A DNA stretch of 64,000 nucleotides from Rhodopseudomonas palustris HaA2. Its GTDB lineage: Bacteria > Pseudomonadota > Alphaproteobacteria > Rhizobiales > Xanthobacteraceae. This document shows positions 28,800-37,859 of the stretch, in pieces. Under the pieces are notes generated by a model. It had not been told where the DNA came from. It was given only the letters and a program-made list of their open reading frames with translations, and searched no databases. Each line of letters begins with the position of its first letter. Position 1 is the stretch's first letter. Location of the stretch: the NCBI RefSeq assembly GCF_000013365.1, contig NC_007778.1:4030001-4094000 (forward strand). The letters are read 5' to 3'. Both the position numbers and the translations under genes were made by a program.

Positions 28800-29348
28800 C
28801 TAACCAGCCTTGCGCAGCAGCGGATAGCGCTGAGCGAGCTGGCCCAGATCGAGCGCATGCTGCCAGGCAGGGCGCTCGTCGCGCTCGACCGGTTCGAAGA
28901 TGTCCGCCTCGAGGATGTCGTCTGACTCGAAGGACGGCACGATGCTCAACCGCGGCAGGCCCGCCAGTTCGTAATCGGCCGCGACCGATGCCTGTTCGAG
29001 AGCCGGGACGACGGACGTCGGTGCGAATTGAAGCGTCCGGGCCGAATCGGCCGCCGTTTCGTCGCTGAGGTAGAAGATCTGCCGCGGCGGCAGATTCTTG
29101 TTGTGGCCCAGCCAGGACAGGTCGATCGGCTGGTTGTCGATCGTGGCTTCGCGATACAGCAAATCGCGCCAGGTCTCGACTGCGGCTTTGGCTTCCTGAA
29201 TATTCTCGAGAAACGCGGTCTCGCTGAAGAAACGCCGCCAGCGACCGCTTTCGAACATTTCCGTGAGGTATTCCAGCCGCTGCTCGGCGAGCACACACCA
29301 GCGCTCAATGATCGCGCGGCCACGCGCTGCTGCGTCGTTGACTTCCAT
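28800..29348 (-). CDS. TIGR03809 family protein, unknown function
   Basis: A 182-residue soluble protein that fits TIGR03809, a small family limited to Bradyrhizobium/Rhodopseudomonas relatives. The N-terminal half is helical and aromatic-rich (IIERWCVLAEQRLEYLTEMF, GRWRRFF), followed by the conserved region PIDLSWLGHN. The second half is acidic and ends in LGQLAQRYPLLRKAG. The ATG at 29348 has GGA upstream; the frame to 29387 adds 13 unlikely residues. No enzyme motif was seen. It lies near the membrane chemoreceptor but 645 bases apart, so a shared role is not shown. Confidence 0.82.
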   Translation of the reverse strand: MEVNDAAARGRAIIERWCVLAEQRLEYLTEMFESGRWRRFFSETAFLENIQEAKAAVETWRDLLYREATIDNQPIDLSWLGHNKNLPPRQIFYLSDETAADSARTLQFAPTSVVPALEQASVAADYELAGLPRLSIVPSFESDDILEADIFEPVERDERPAWQHALDLGQLAQRYPLLRKAG

Positions 29349-29590
29349 GATCAATCCGTCGGATGGGGGGAAACGGACGCGACGCAACTACGAATCAGCG
29401 CAAGCATAAGAGTCAGTTTGTTAACAAAAATTTACCATGTCCAGCCGCGGCGGTGCCCCCGTAATGACACGAAGTCTAAAATGAGATCGCGGTGACTCGG
29501 TCGCGGCCGTCCGCTGCAGCGCCAATGGGGGCCCATGGGCCTTCCTGCGGCTGCGGACGGTGGATCGGGCGCATGGGGCTCAAACGAGAT

Positions 29591-29620
29591 GACCCGCCCG
29601 GGGGGACAGCCGGGCGGGTC
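29591..29620. other. Strong GC hairpin in a 420-base gap
   Basis: GACCCGCCCGG at 29591-29601 pairs perfectly with CCGGGCGGGTC at 29610-29620 around an 8-base loop. It lies about 150 bases past the protease stop on the minus strand, in a gap (29349-29769) that otherwise shows no gene. No T tract follows on either strand, so it may stabilise a 3' end rather than terminate it. Confidence 0.5.
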
Positions 29621-29769
29621 AAGCCGTATTGGCGCTGGGGTGGATGGGCGCTCGCGCCGAATACAGCCTCTTTGGGGAGGGGCTTTCCGCTCCCACACCT
29701 ATTCGTCATCGAGACCAGGCCGAACGTTCAAAGCCGTCGCAGATTTTTTTCGAACCTGATCGGCGCCGA

Positions 29770-31440
29770 TCAGCGGGCCGGGATCGCGGCGGCCGGCGCC
29801 GGGCCGACCTCCTGCTCTGCCCCGGCGGGCGCTGCCAACGCAGCGCCGGGCGTCGCAGGTTGCGCTGTCGCGACAGAGGGCTGCGGCGCGGTCGCGGGCG
29901 CCGCAACCAGCGGGGCCGCCAGGCTGTCCACCCGCGACAGGGCAGCAAATGCATCGGCTTCGCCGGCCCCGAACAGATCGTCACGGCCCGGCGCTCCAAG
30001 ATCGCGGGCGGTCTGGCTCAGAACGGCCCGCACCTGATCGGGCACGAGCGTGGGATTGCGCTCGATCATCAGCGCGGCGATACCGCTGACGAATGCTGCA
30101 GAGAACGACGTCCCCGTCATCACCTCGTATTTGCCGTCGGGCGCCGGCAGCAGGACGTCGACGCCGGGAGCTGCCACGGCGATTTGCGGGCCACGGTTCG
30201 ATGCCGCAAACAACGTGTCGCCCGGACTCGTCGCGCTGACCGCGATCACGCCCGGCAGCGCCGCAGGATACAATGGCGGGGACTTCGGCCCGGCATTGCC
30301 GGCGGCGGCAATCATCACGATCCCCCGCGCTGCAGCAGCCGCGACGCCGCGCGCAATCAGCGGGTCCTGCGATCCGGCAAAGCTCATATTGACGATTCGG
30401 GCGCCATGACCGAGGGCGATATCGAGGCTTTTGAGGATCAGATAAGACGTGCTGCTCTGGCTTCCGGTCTTGCCCTCGCCGAACGCCCGGATCGCCAGTA
30501 TTTTCGCCTCCGGTGCGCCACCGGTGAGTTTGGCGCGCGCGACGATCGCCCCGGCGACGCCGGTGCCGTGCTGATGCGGCTTCTCCTTGCTGCCGAGCGG
30601 GTCGAACGAACCGGCGAGCGCACCGACGAGTTCCGGATGGGCGATGTCGACGCCGGAATCGATCACCGCAACGACAATGCCGCGTCCGCGCGCCAGCGCA
30701 TGCGCCTCGGCCAGCCGCAGCCGGCCGTGCGGATACAGCATCGAATTGTCGGCGGCAGCGGGCTTGGCATCGCTCTGCAGCGTGTAGACGAAATTGGCCT
30801 GCGCGGCGCGTATCCGACCGTCAGCGGCGAGTGCGCGTGCGACCGTTTGCGGCGAGCGGCGATCGTTGATCCGAAACAGTCCGATGCGGGTCCCGACCAG
30901 TGCGACGGTGTCAACGCTGACGCGCGTGAGCCGGTGCCGTCGCGCCAGCGCACGGAGTTGCTGCTCGGACAGACCGCCGTCGAATTCGATCAGCACTTCG
31001 CCGGGAACATGGTCGCGAGCGGCGACCGCCGGGCGCTGCCCGCGCGCGGCGACGATTTGCGGCGGAGCCCGGCGGACGCGATCGGCCTTTGCCTTGCCGC
31101 GCTTGTGCTTGGTCACGGACCGCCAATCGCCGATCACCCACAGCTTGGCGCAGGTTCGGCCATTGTCGAGATAGTTGCAGCGCGAGGGCGGCAGCGGCGC
31201 ATCGCGCAGCCGCCGATACTCACGCTCGACCGACGGCAGCACGTCCGGCCCTGGCGGGCGTAGCGCGGGAATGGTCGGGCCGACCGACGGCGTGATGGTC
31301 GGCGCCGTGGTGACTGGCGGAAGGTTGGTCAGAGGTGGAGGCGCCAGCGATTGGGAAAATGCGACCCCCGCCGTCATCACCAGCGTCGCCGCCGCCACCG
31401 CCGCAATCCATACCGGCCTTTGCCATGCTCGATCGCTCAT
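29770..31440 (-). CDS. Secreted subtilisin-like S8 serine protease
   Basis: A 556-residue exported protease. A hydrophobic signal (about 10-30) leads into a Pro/Thr-rich linker, then a prodomain at about 148-222 with a beta-alpha-beta pattern (EVLIEFDGG, EQQLRALARRH). The S8 domain carries the full triad: Asp261 (VAVIDSGVD), His291 (HQHGTGVAGA) and Ser445 (MTGTSFSAA), plus the oxyanion Asn382 in AAAGNAGP. A short Ala/Pro-rich tail follows. It is the third gene of an operon with an ECF sigma factor and its anti-sigma factor, 22 bases after the latter. Its prodomain resembles the periplasmic domain of that anti-sigma factor, so it may act on, or be held by, that protein. Confidence 0.92.
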   Translation of the reverse strand: MSDRAWQRPVWIAAVAAATLVMTAGVAFSQSLAPPPLTNLPPVTTAPTITPSVGPTIPALRPPGPDVLPSVEREYRRLRDAPLPPSRCNYLDNGRTCAKLWVIGDWRSVTKHKRGKAKADRVRRAPPQIVAARGQRPAVAARDHVPGEVLIEFDGGLSEQQLRALARRHRLTRVSVDTVALVGTRIGLFRINDRRSPQTVARALAADGRIRAAQANFVYTLQSDAKPAAADNSMLYPHGRLRLAEAHALARGRGIVVAVIDSGVDIAHPELVGALAGSFDPLGSKEKPHQHGTGVAGAIVARAKLTGGAPEAKILAIRAFGEGKTGSQSSTSYLILKSLDIALGHGARIVNMSFAGSQDPLIARGVAAAAARGIVMIAAAGNAGPKSPPLYPAALPGVIAVSATSPGDTLFAASNRGPQIAVAAPGVDVLLPAPDGKYEVMTGTSFSAAFVSGIAALMIERNPTLVPDQVRAVLSQTARDLGAPGRDDLFGAGEADAFAALSRVDSLAAPLVAAPATAPQPSVATAQPATPGAALAAPAGAEQEVGPAPAAAIPAR

Positions 31441-31462
31441 CGCAGCCTCCGGCTCGGACCTG

Positions 31463-32266
31463 CTATGGCGCGGGCAACACCATCGCGACGATCGCTTCGT
31501 TCTGCAGGCGCGAGATCAGCCTGTCCTGCTCCTGCTTCGACATGGCGTCGGCGCCGACGCGCAGCCGAAACACGCCACCCTTGCTGCTGTCGACCACCGC
31601 GGCTTGATACGCATCGAGCAGCGCCGTGATTTCGGACACGCGGGCGTCCGGCGTAAAGCGAACGAACACGCGGAGGGAGCCGCTGTCGGCGCCGAGGCTT
31701 CGCGTCAGCGGCGCGGCGCGCTGCGCAGGCGCGGCAGGCGGCGCAGCAGGCGCGGCCGGCCGCGCCATTTCGGCGCGCGGGGCCGGAGCCATATCCGCCT
31801 GCGGCTGGTAGGAGGCGGTCTCGAACACGCCGGCCGGGGTCCACACCAGCATCGCGCCGATCAACCCGGCCTGCAGCACCAGCGCGACGCTGGCGACGGA
31901 GGCCGACCAAGCCAATGCCTTCGGCGACAGACCGACAAAAAAGCCGGCGAACCGCGCGCCGAGCCCCTGCCGCGCCTGCGGCAACGCGCCCCCGGCCGGA
32001 CGCGCCGGCTCGGCGTCGATTGCCGCGAACAGTTTCTGGATCGCCTTCGACGACGGCGCGCCGAGGCTTTCGTTCAGCTCGATGGTCGCGGTATATTCTT
32101 CGAGCACCGCCGCGTATTGCTTGGCGAGTTCGGGATCTCGCTCCAGCGCTTCGGCCACGCGCTCGCTGTCGCGGGCATTCAGCGTGCCCGCGGCATACCA
32201 GGGCAGCAGCGCCTCGATGTCGCCCGGCTCCTGATGCTCCAGCATCGATTTGCTCATCGCCATCAT
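31463..32266 (-). CDS. Single-pass membrane anti-sigma factor
   Basis: A 267-residue protein encoded directly after an ECF sigma factor, with its ATG overlapping the sigma stop (ATGA). The cytoplasmic part (1-115) is helical and acidic (DIEALLPWYAAGTL), as in anti-sigma domains, but lacks the zinc-binding His-Cys motif of zf-HC2 members. One membrane helix lies at about 119-141. After an Ala/Pro-rich linker, the periplasmic domain at 198-265 (LRVFVRFTPDARVSEITALL, GVFRLRV) has a beta-alpha-beta-beta-alpha-beta pattern like the prodomain of the adjacent protease. This suggests the signal reaches the sigma factor through that protease or a similar one. Confidence 0.85.
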   Translation of the reverse strand: MMAMSKSMLEHQEPGDIEALLPWYAAGTLNARDSERVAEALERDPELAKQYAAVLEEYTATIELNESLGAPSSKAIQKLFAAIDAEPARPAGGALPQARQGLGARFAGFFVGLSPKALAWSASVASVALVLQAGLIGAMLVWTPAGVFETASYQPQADMAPAPRAEMARPAAPAAPPAAPAQRAAPLTRSLGADSGSLRVFVRFTPDARVSEITALLDAYQAAVVDSSKGGVFRLRVGADAMSKQEQDRLISRLQNEAIVAMVLPAP

Positions 32267-32832
32267 GGCCAGCCTCGCTGCACGCCGGCTGCCTGCAGCA
32301 GATCGGCCAGTTTCTTGCGCGCATAAAACAGTCGGGTCTTCACGGTGTTCTCCGGAATTCCCACAATATGAGCGACCTCTTCCACCGATTTCTCATGGTA
32401 GTAGACGAGATCGACGATCTCCCGATGGTCCGACGAAAGCCCCTCGAGGCACTTTCGCAACACATCGCTGGTGTCCTTTTTCTGGACCGCCACTTCCGGA
32501 TCGTCCGATGGATCCTCGATCGCGGCGGCAGCCTCGTCGTCCAGTTCGGCATCCTTGCGGCGTCGCAGCGCGGAGAGCGCCTTGAACCGCGTGATCGCCA
32601 ACAGCCAGGTGGAAACGGATGATCGCCCCTCGAACTTCCCCGCCTGGCGCCAGACATCAAGAAAGACCTCACTGATAAGGTCCTCCGCGATCTGTTCGTT
32701 CCGCACCAGCCTCAGCCCGAAGCGAAACACCCGCACCTGATGCCTGCCATAGAGGACCTGCATCGCAGAACGGTCGCCTTGAGCAATCCGGGCGATCAAC
32801 ACCTCGTCCGCAGTCGCCTGCTTGTTACTCAC
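32263..32832 (-). CDS. ECF-type RNA polymerase sigma factor
   Basis: A 189-residue sigma factor. Region 2 (YGRHQVRVFRFGLRLVRNEQ, DLISEVFLDVWRQAGKFEG) recognises the -10 element. Region 4 (DVLRKCLEGLSSDHREIVDL, VGIPENTVKTRLFYARKKL) has the helix-turn-helix for the -35. The start is taken as the GTG at 32832 (VSNKQATADEV); the open frame continues to 32958 but lacks sigma-like sequence there. Its activity should be held by the membrane anti-sigma factor encoded next. A perfect inverted repeat lies about 90 bases upstream. Confidence 0.9.
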   Translation of the reverse strand: MSNKQATADEVLIARIAQGDRSAMQVLYGRHQVRVFRFGLRLVRNEQIAEDLISEVFLDVWRQAGKFEGRSSVSTWLLAITRFKALSALRRRKDAELDDEAAAAIEDPSDDPEVAVQKKDTSDVLRKCLEGLSSDHREIVDLVYYHEKSVEEVAHIVGIPENTVKTRLFYARKKLADLLQAAGVQRGWP

Positions 32833-32918
32833 TGGCCGTCTCGCACAATAGGTCGGCTGAAACCCGCGGAAGGTTCGACAGTCAAAGGCAAATTTATCAC
32901 CGTAGCTAGGTGCCACGC

Positions 32919-32946
32919 CACTTCTGTGAGGTCGAGCACAGAAGTG
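32919..32946. promoter_or_regulatory. Perfect 10-bp inverted repeat upstream of the ECF operon
   Basis: CACTTCTGTG at 32919-32928 and CACAGAAGTG at 32937-32946 face each other across an 8-base loop. The element lies about 90 bases before the sigma start and about 280 bases before the divergent diguanylate-cyclase gene. It could be an operator for either. The rest of 32833-33223 contains no gene. Confidence 0.45.
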
Positions 32947-33223
32947 TAAGGCACGCATTCCCCTCGCCGCCCCCCGCCGAACCGGCGTGCTTGGGCCCGA
33001 CTCGGACGTCCGAAGCTTGACGGAACCGTCTTATCAAGCCCTCGACCGAATTGCGCGGCCTATTGAAGGGCCCGTCGGGCCGCGAGCCATCGCCGGATAC
33101 CTTTCACTGAATAATACCTTTACGTCATATACTTAATCGGAGCGAGCGGCGGGTTCCCCGCAGATACGAAACCTAAAGGCTTTGCTCGTAAGTTCCCTCA
33201 ACTCAAAGGCGTTGAAGCGGGCG

Positions 33224-34369
33224 ATGGGATCAGCTGCCGTCATTTCGGGCATGCCAGCGGGCACGGTGGACGGGGCCACACGGGCTCGGACGCTTGCTGT
33301 CCGTGCGCGGAGAATGAAGCAACGCCGGCAGATGTTCGATCTGGTCGCAGCGAGCTATCTGACCGACGCCCTGCTCCTGCTGATCTACAGCTTCACCGGC
33401 ACGATCCCCGAGATCGTCGTTCCGACCTACATCGCCTGCGGCTTCGGCATCATCGTCGGAAGCATTGCGCTGTCGGAATCGGGTTTTTACGATCGTTTCA
33501 AGGACCACTATCTGGTTCTGCCGACCGTCGCGCTCAATGTCGCGCTGGTGATGGGATTTTGCATCTGGGTGCCGCAGATCGCATTCCTGTTCCTGTGCTC
33601 GCTGTTCATCATCTTCAATTTCGCGTCGCTGCGCGCCAGCACAAGTCAGAGCTTGATCTGCTGGGCGACGATGGCTGCCGCGTTGGTGGTGCTGTTGGTC
33701 TTCACGGACACGCCGATCGCGATTCCGCACGACACTCTGCTCGAGCGCACCGTGACGATGCTGGCGCTGGTGCTGACCCTCGGCCGCTGCATGTTCATCG
33801 GGATGTATTCCAGCGCGATGCGGGTGTCGCTCTACAAACGCGGTCTCCAGTTGCGCGAGGCCTACCGGCGGATCGAGGAGCTCGCGGAGCTCGACGAACT
33901 CACCGGCGCGTTCAATCGCCGCTGTATCATGCGGATGCTCGACGACGAGATCGCCCGGGCCGAACGCAGCGCGACGCCGCTGTCGCTCGCCTTGATCGAC
34001 CTCGACTGGTTCAAGCGGATCAACGACAGCTTCGGCCACCCCACCGGCGACGAGGTCCTGCGCACCTTCGCGATCACCATCTTCGCCAACATCCGCAGCT
34101 TCGACCGGTTCGGCCGCTACGGCGGCGAGGAATTCCTGCTGCTGCTGCCGAACACGTCGCGCGAAGACGCCCACGCCCTGCTGGACCGGCTGCGGGAAAT
34201 CGTCGGGGAGCTGGACTGGACGGCGTTCTCGCCCGGGATGCGGGTGACGCTCTCCGCCGGTGTCACGACGATGTCTCCGGACGAGACTGCCGAATCCGTG
34301 CTGGCCCGCGCCGACAGTGCGCTCTATGCGGCCAAGGAAAAGGGACGCAACAGAATCGCCACGACCTGA
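33224..34369 (+). CDS. Membrane-bound diguanylate cyclase (GGDEF)
   Basis: A 381-residue inner-membrane enzyme predicted to make cyclic di-GMP. About six hydrophobic helices (residues near 45-200, for example FLFLCSLFIIFNFASL) form an MASE-like sensor. A short coiled linker (LREAYRRIEELAELDELTG) leads into the GGDEF domain with DLDWFKRINDSFGHPTGDE and the active-site RYGGEEF, so catalysis should be intact. There is no obvious RxxD inhibitory site before it. The ATG at 33224 is used; a TTG at 33182 would extend it. The DUF2336 gene follows 36 bases after the stop. Confidence 0.9.
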   Translation: MGSAAVISGMPAGTVDGATRARTLAVRARRMKQRRQMFDLVAASYLTDALLLLIYSFTGTIPEIVVPTYIACGFGIIVGSIALSESGFYDRFKDHYLVLPTVALNVALVMGFCIWVPQIAFLFLCSLFIIFNFASLRASTSQSLICWATMAAALVVLLVFTDTPIAIPHDTLLERTVTMLALVLTLGRCMFIGMYSSAMRVSLYKRGLQLREAYRRIEELAELDELTGAFNRRCIMRMLDDEIARAERSATPLSLALIDLDWFKRINDSFGHPTGDEVLRTFAITIFANIRSFDRFGRYGGEEFLLLLPNTSREDAHALLDRLREIVGELDWTAFSPGMRVTLSAGVTTMSPDETAESVLARADSALYAAKEKGRNRIATT

Positions 34370-34405
34370 GGAACTCAGGTTCAAAACGTGACTCCAGGAC
34401 AGAGT

Positions 34406-35521
34406 ATGAGCCCGAAATCGGCCCTTTCCGCCGCCACCCTCCTCGACGAGCTGCAATCCACGCTGGCGCATGGCACAGTGGCGCGACGCGTCGAGACCTT
34501 GCGCCGCGTCACCGACCTGTATCTCGACAGCGGCGTGGACTACAGCGACGATCAGATCGCGGTGTTCGACGACGTCTTCAACTGTCTGGTGGATAGTATC
34601 GAGACCCATGCCAAGGTGCTGCTGGCCGAGCGCCTGGCGCCCGTCAATGCCCCGCCGCGGATCATTCATCATCTCGCCTTCGAGGACCTGATCGAGATCG
34701 CGGCGCCGGTGCTGTCGCAGTCCGATCAGCTCGACGACGCCATGCTGATCGCCAATGCCCGAAGCAAAGGGCAGAGCCACATGATGGCGATCTCGACCCG
34801 CAGATCGCTCAGCGGCGCGGTGACCGACGTCCTGGTCGAGCTCGGCAATCAGCAGGTGGTGCAGAGCACCGTCAAGAATCCCGGCGCGGAATTCTCGGAC
34901 AATGGCTATTCGGTACTGGTCAAGCGCGCCGAACTGGATGACGACCTCGCCACCGAGCTGGGCCGGCGGGCGATCCCTCGCGCGCAATATCTCAAGCTGA
35001 TCGCGATCGCATCGGCCTCGGTGCGGGCGAAACTCAAGGCCGCGAACCCGAACGCGGCCTCCGAGGTCGCGACCGCGGTGAAGCAGGCGTCGCGTCTGGC
35101 GCGCTCGGCGCCGGCGGCGATCAGCCGCCAGACCAGCATCGCCCATGGTCTGGTCCGGTCGCTGTACGAAGACGGCCGCATCACCGAAGAGCAGGTCAAC
35201 ACCTTCGCAAACGAACGCAAATTCGACGAGATCAATCAGGCGCTCGCATGCCTCGCCGGCACCTCGGTCGAGACCGCCGAGGCGATGATGATCGAATCCC
35301 GCGACGAGGGTCTGCTGATCCTCGCCAAGGTCTGCAAATTGTCGTGGCCGACGGTCAAGGCGATCATCAGGATGCGCGACGAGGCGACCGGCACGATGTC
35401 CACCGATCTCGACGAATGTCGCTTCACCTACGAGCGGTTGCGCATCGCGACCGCGCAGCAGGTGCTCCGCTTTCACCGCATGCAGCAATCCAGCGCCGCA
35501 ACCAAGGCGCCGGCCGCCTGA
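34406..35521 (+). CDS. DUF2336 all-helical protein
   Basis: A 371-residue soluble protein matching DUF2336, common in alphaproteobacteria and rich in HEAT-like helical pairs (SALSAATLLDELQSTLAHGT, DDQIAVFDDVFNCLVDSIET). A known relative in Caulobacter/Brevundimonas-type bacteria is linked to polar or cell-cycle functions, but no activity is assigned here. The ATG at 34406 has AGGA at 34395-34398; a GTG at 34388 would add six residues. It is paired with the upstream diguanylate cyclase, so it may act in the same signalling path. Confidence 0.87.
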   Translation: MSPKSALSAATLLDELQSTLAHGTVARRVETLRRVTDLYLDSGVDYSDDQIAVFDDVFNCLVDSIETHAKVLLAERLAPVNAPPRIIHHLAFEDLIEIAAPVLSQSDQLDDAMLIANARSKGQSHMMAISTRRSLSGAVTDVLVELGNQQVVQSTVKNPGAEFSDNGYSVLVKRAELDDDLATELGRRAIPRAQYLKLIAIASASVRAKLKAANPNAASEVATAVKQASRLARSAPAAISRQTSIAHGLVRSLYEDGRITEEQVNTFANERKFDEINQALACLAGTSVETAEAMMIESRDEGLLILAKVCKLSWPTVKAIIRMRDEATGTMSTDLDECRFTYERLRIATAQQVLRFHRMQQSSAATKAPAA

Positions 35522-35588
35522 GCGGCCGACGACTCGTCACCTCATCGCGCCGCCGGCGGAGCTGATCGCCGCCGCATCCTGACGTGCA

Positions 35589-37802
35589 TCACCAGCGCAC
35601 CTTGAAGCCGGCATAGACCGCGCGTCCGGTGCCCGGTTCGAACAGAGGCGAGGTCGCGGTGGCCTTGTCGATGATGCTGGCGGAGGCGATGTAGGCCTTG
35701 TTGGTGAGGTTGCGGCCCTCGATATAGATCGAGTACGGCCCGCCATTGTCGATCCCCGCCTTGAGGCCGAGCAGCGCATAGGGCTCGGTCTTCAGCGTGT
35801 TGGCGCTGTCGACGAAATAGGCCTGCGGCACCCACTCCACGTTCGGGCCGGCATAGAACCCGTTCGGATTCTTGTAGAGCAATTCGGCGCGCAGATAGTG
35901 CCGCGGCGCGCCGGGCAGCAGATTGTTGCCGAAGGTCGCATCGTTGTCGAAGCGGAAGTCGTTCAGCGTGTAGGCCATGTTCAGCCACAGCCGGTCGGGC
36001 GCGTGTCCTCGCTCGAACAGGTTCTTGAACAGCGCGACGCCGAGCCCGGCCTCGATGCCCTGATGCACGCTGCGATCGGCGTTGGTCACGTTGCAATTGC
36101 CTAACGAACTGTAGATGCAGAGCAGCTCGTCCTTGATCTCGGCGCGATAGCCGGTCAGCTCCCAGACCAGATCGGGCCGACGGCCACGGGTGCCGATCTC
36201 GTAAGTCGTCGCACGCTGCGGCCGGATGCTGGTGAAGGGAATCGACTGCGCTGCAGAGCTCTCGCCGAAGCTCGGCACTTCGGCGCTCCGCGAGATGTTC
36301 CCGAACGCCTGCCAGGTCGGATCGATGTCCCACAACAACCCAGCCTTGGGACTCCATAAGTTGAACTCCGTCGTCCCCGACGGATCGTTGTTCGACGTGA
36401 ATCGGACGACCCGGTCACGGGTGGCGTGCAGGAACTGCGTGCCGGCGACCAGCGCAACGTTGCGCAGGAAATAGAACGAGTCCTCGACGTAGAACGACGT
36501 GTTGGTGGATTTGTCGATCGACGAGAACGCCAGCGCACCCTTCTGCCCGGCGAGGTTGACGTATTGCTTGTTGTCGATCCGACCGTTGAGCAGGTTGACG
36601 CCGGCGACCAGACGGTTGCGATAGCCGCCGATGAAGCGATCGTCGGTGACTTTGGCGAAGCCGCCATAGTCCTGATAGCGATAGTCCAGCCACTGGAAGA
36701 TCGGATGCATCAGGTGGCGATCGACGCCGAAGGCGCCGAAATCGACCACCGTGTTGTCGAACCGGATCGTGGTCTTGTTGGCGAGCCGCACCGTGTCGAT
36801 GTTGCGCTGCTGGTCGAGCGCGACGTTGTTGGCTGCGGCTGTTTCCGGCGAGGTCAGCGCCGAGGTCTTGGTGACGCTGCCGGGGATCCGCTGCCGGACG
36901 TGATTGGCGTTGAGATAGAACCGGGTCTCGATGTCCGGCGTGATCTGGTAGCCGATATTGGCGCTGAGCCGGTGGGCCTCGCCGTCGCTGTGGTTGCGGA
37001 AACCTTCAGCCGCCTGCGTCGAGGCGGTGACATAGCCGTCCCACGGGCCGTTGACGCCACCGGCATTGGCCTGCAGCCGGCGATAGCCGAACGCACCGGC
37101 GTCGACGCTCACGCCGTTCGGGAACGGATCGCGGCCGGTCGCGGTGACGAAATTGATCGCGCCGCCGAGCGAATTGGCGCCGAACTGCAGCGCGTTGGCG
37201 CCCTTGTAGACCGCGACGTATTTGTACGCGGTGGGGTCGATCTCCTGAAAATCACCATAGCCGTCCGCGGTGTTGATCGGAATGCCGTCCATGTAGAGCT
37301 GCACGCCGCGCAGATGGAAGTTGCGCGACAGCCCCGAGCCGCGGATCGACAGCCTGGTGTCGTCGCCCCATTTCGGCTGCGCGAATACGCCCGGCACGTA
37401 GTCGAGAATGTCCTTGATGGTGTTGGACACCGTCGAGTTGCGATAGGCGTTGGCGGGCACCAGCGCGACGCCGCCGGGCGTCTGCTGAATGTCGTTCAAG
37501 GCCTGCTGCACCGTGAGCACGGTCAACGCCGGGCCTCTCGCCGCCTGCGCGCTGTCGACCGGTGCGGCGGCCGGCAACGGCGCCGGGCTGGTGGCGCGCA
37601 CCGCTCGCGTCGCCCGCGACGGGCTGCGCTGCGCGCGCGGCACGGCCGGGCGGGCCTGATCCGGCGCCTGCACCGTCACCGGCGGCAAAGTGCCGTCGCG
37701 AGGGCTCTGTGCCATCGCCGGCAGCGAAACAAGACAAGTGGAAACGAGCGCAGTGGCCTGCAGCAGCACGAGGCTGCGCGACCGCGGACGAGCGGACGAC
37801 AT
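35589..37802 (-). CDS. TonB-dependent outer-membrane receptor
   Basis: A 737-residue receptor with a signal peptide (about 1-31, ending PAMA) followed by LPPVTVQAPDQ and an Arg/Pro/Ala-rich linker like that of the other receptor in this window. The plug reads NTIKDILDYVPGVFAQPKWG, LSIRGSGLSRNFHLRGVQ and AVYKGANALQFGANSLGGAI, typical of FecA-like receptors. The barrel ends in a terminal Trp (FKVRW). It follows a DUF2946 gene and the sigma/NrsF pair on the same strand. DUF2946 genes also occur beside copper receptors, so copper or an iron chelate are both possible substrates. Confidence 0.92.
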   Translation of the reverse strand: MSSARPRSRSLVLLQATALVSTCLVSLPAMAQSPRDGTLPPVTVQAPDQARPAVPRAQRSPSRATRAVRATSPAPLPAAAPVDSAQAARGPALTVLTVQQALNDIQQTPGGVALVPANAYRNSTVSNTIKDILDYVPGVFAQPKWGDDTRLSIRGSGLSRNFHLRGVQLYMDGIPINTADGYGDFQEIDPTAYKYVAVYKGANALQFGANSLGGAINFVTATGRDPFPNGVSVDAGAFGYRRLQANAGGVNGPWDGYVTASTQAAEGFRNHSDGEAHRLSANIGYQITPDIETRFYLNANHVRQRIPGSVTKTSALTSPETAAANNVALDQQRNIDTVRLANKTTIRFDNTVVDFGAFGVDRHLMHPIFQWLDYRYQDYGGFAKVTDDRFIGGYRNRLVAGVNLLNGRIDNKQYVNLAGQKGALAFSSIDKSTNTSFYVEDSFYFLRNVALVAGTQFLHATRDRVVRFTSNNDPSGTTEFNLWSPKAGLLWDIDPTWQAFGNISRSAEVPSFGESSAAQSIPFTSIRPQRATTYEIGTRGRRPDLVWELTGYRAEIKDELLCIYSSLGNCNVTNADRSVHQGIEAGLGVALFKNLFERGHAPDRLWLNMAYTLNDFRFDNDATFGNNLLPGAPRHYLRAELLYKNPNGFYAGPNVEWVPQAYFVDSANTLKTEPYALLGLKAGIDNGGPYSIYIEGRNLTNKAYIASASIIDKATATSPLFEPGTGRAVYAGFKVRW

Positions 37803-37859
37803 GGATAGACTCCGGAAACCGAGATGACGAGAACAAGGCGCGCCGACAGGCGCAGGTCG

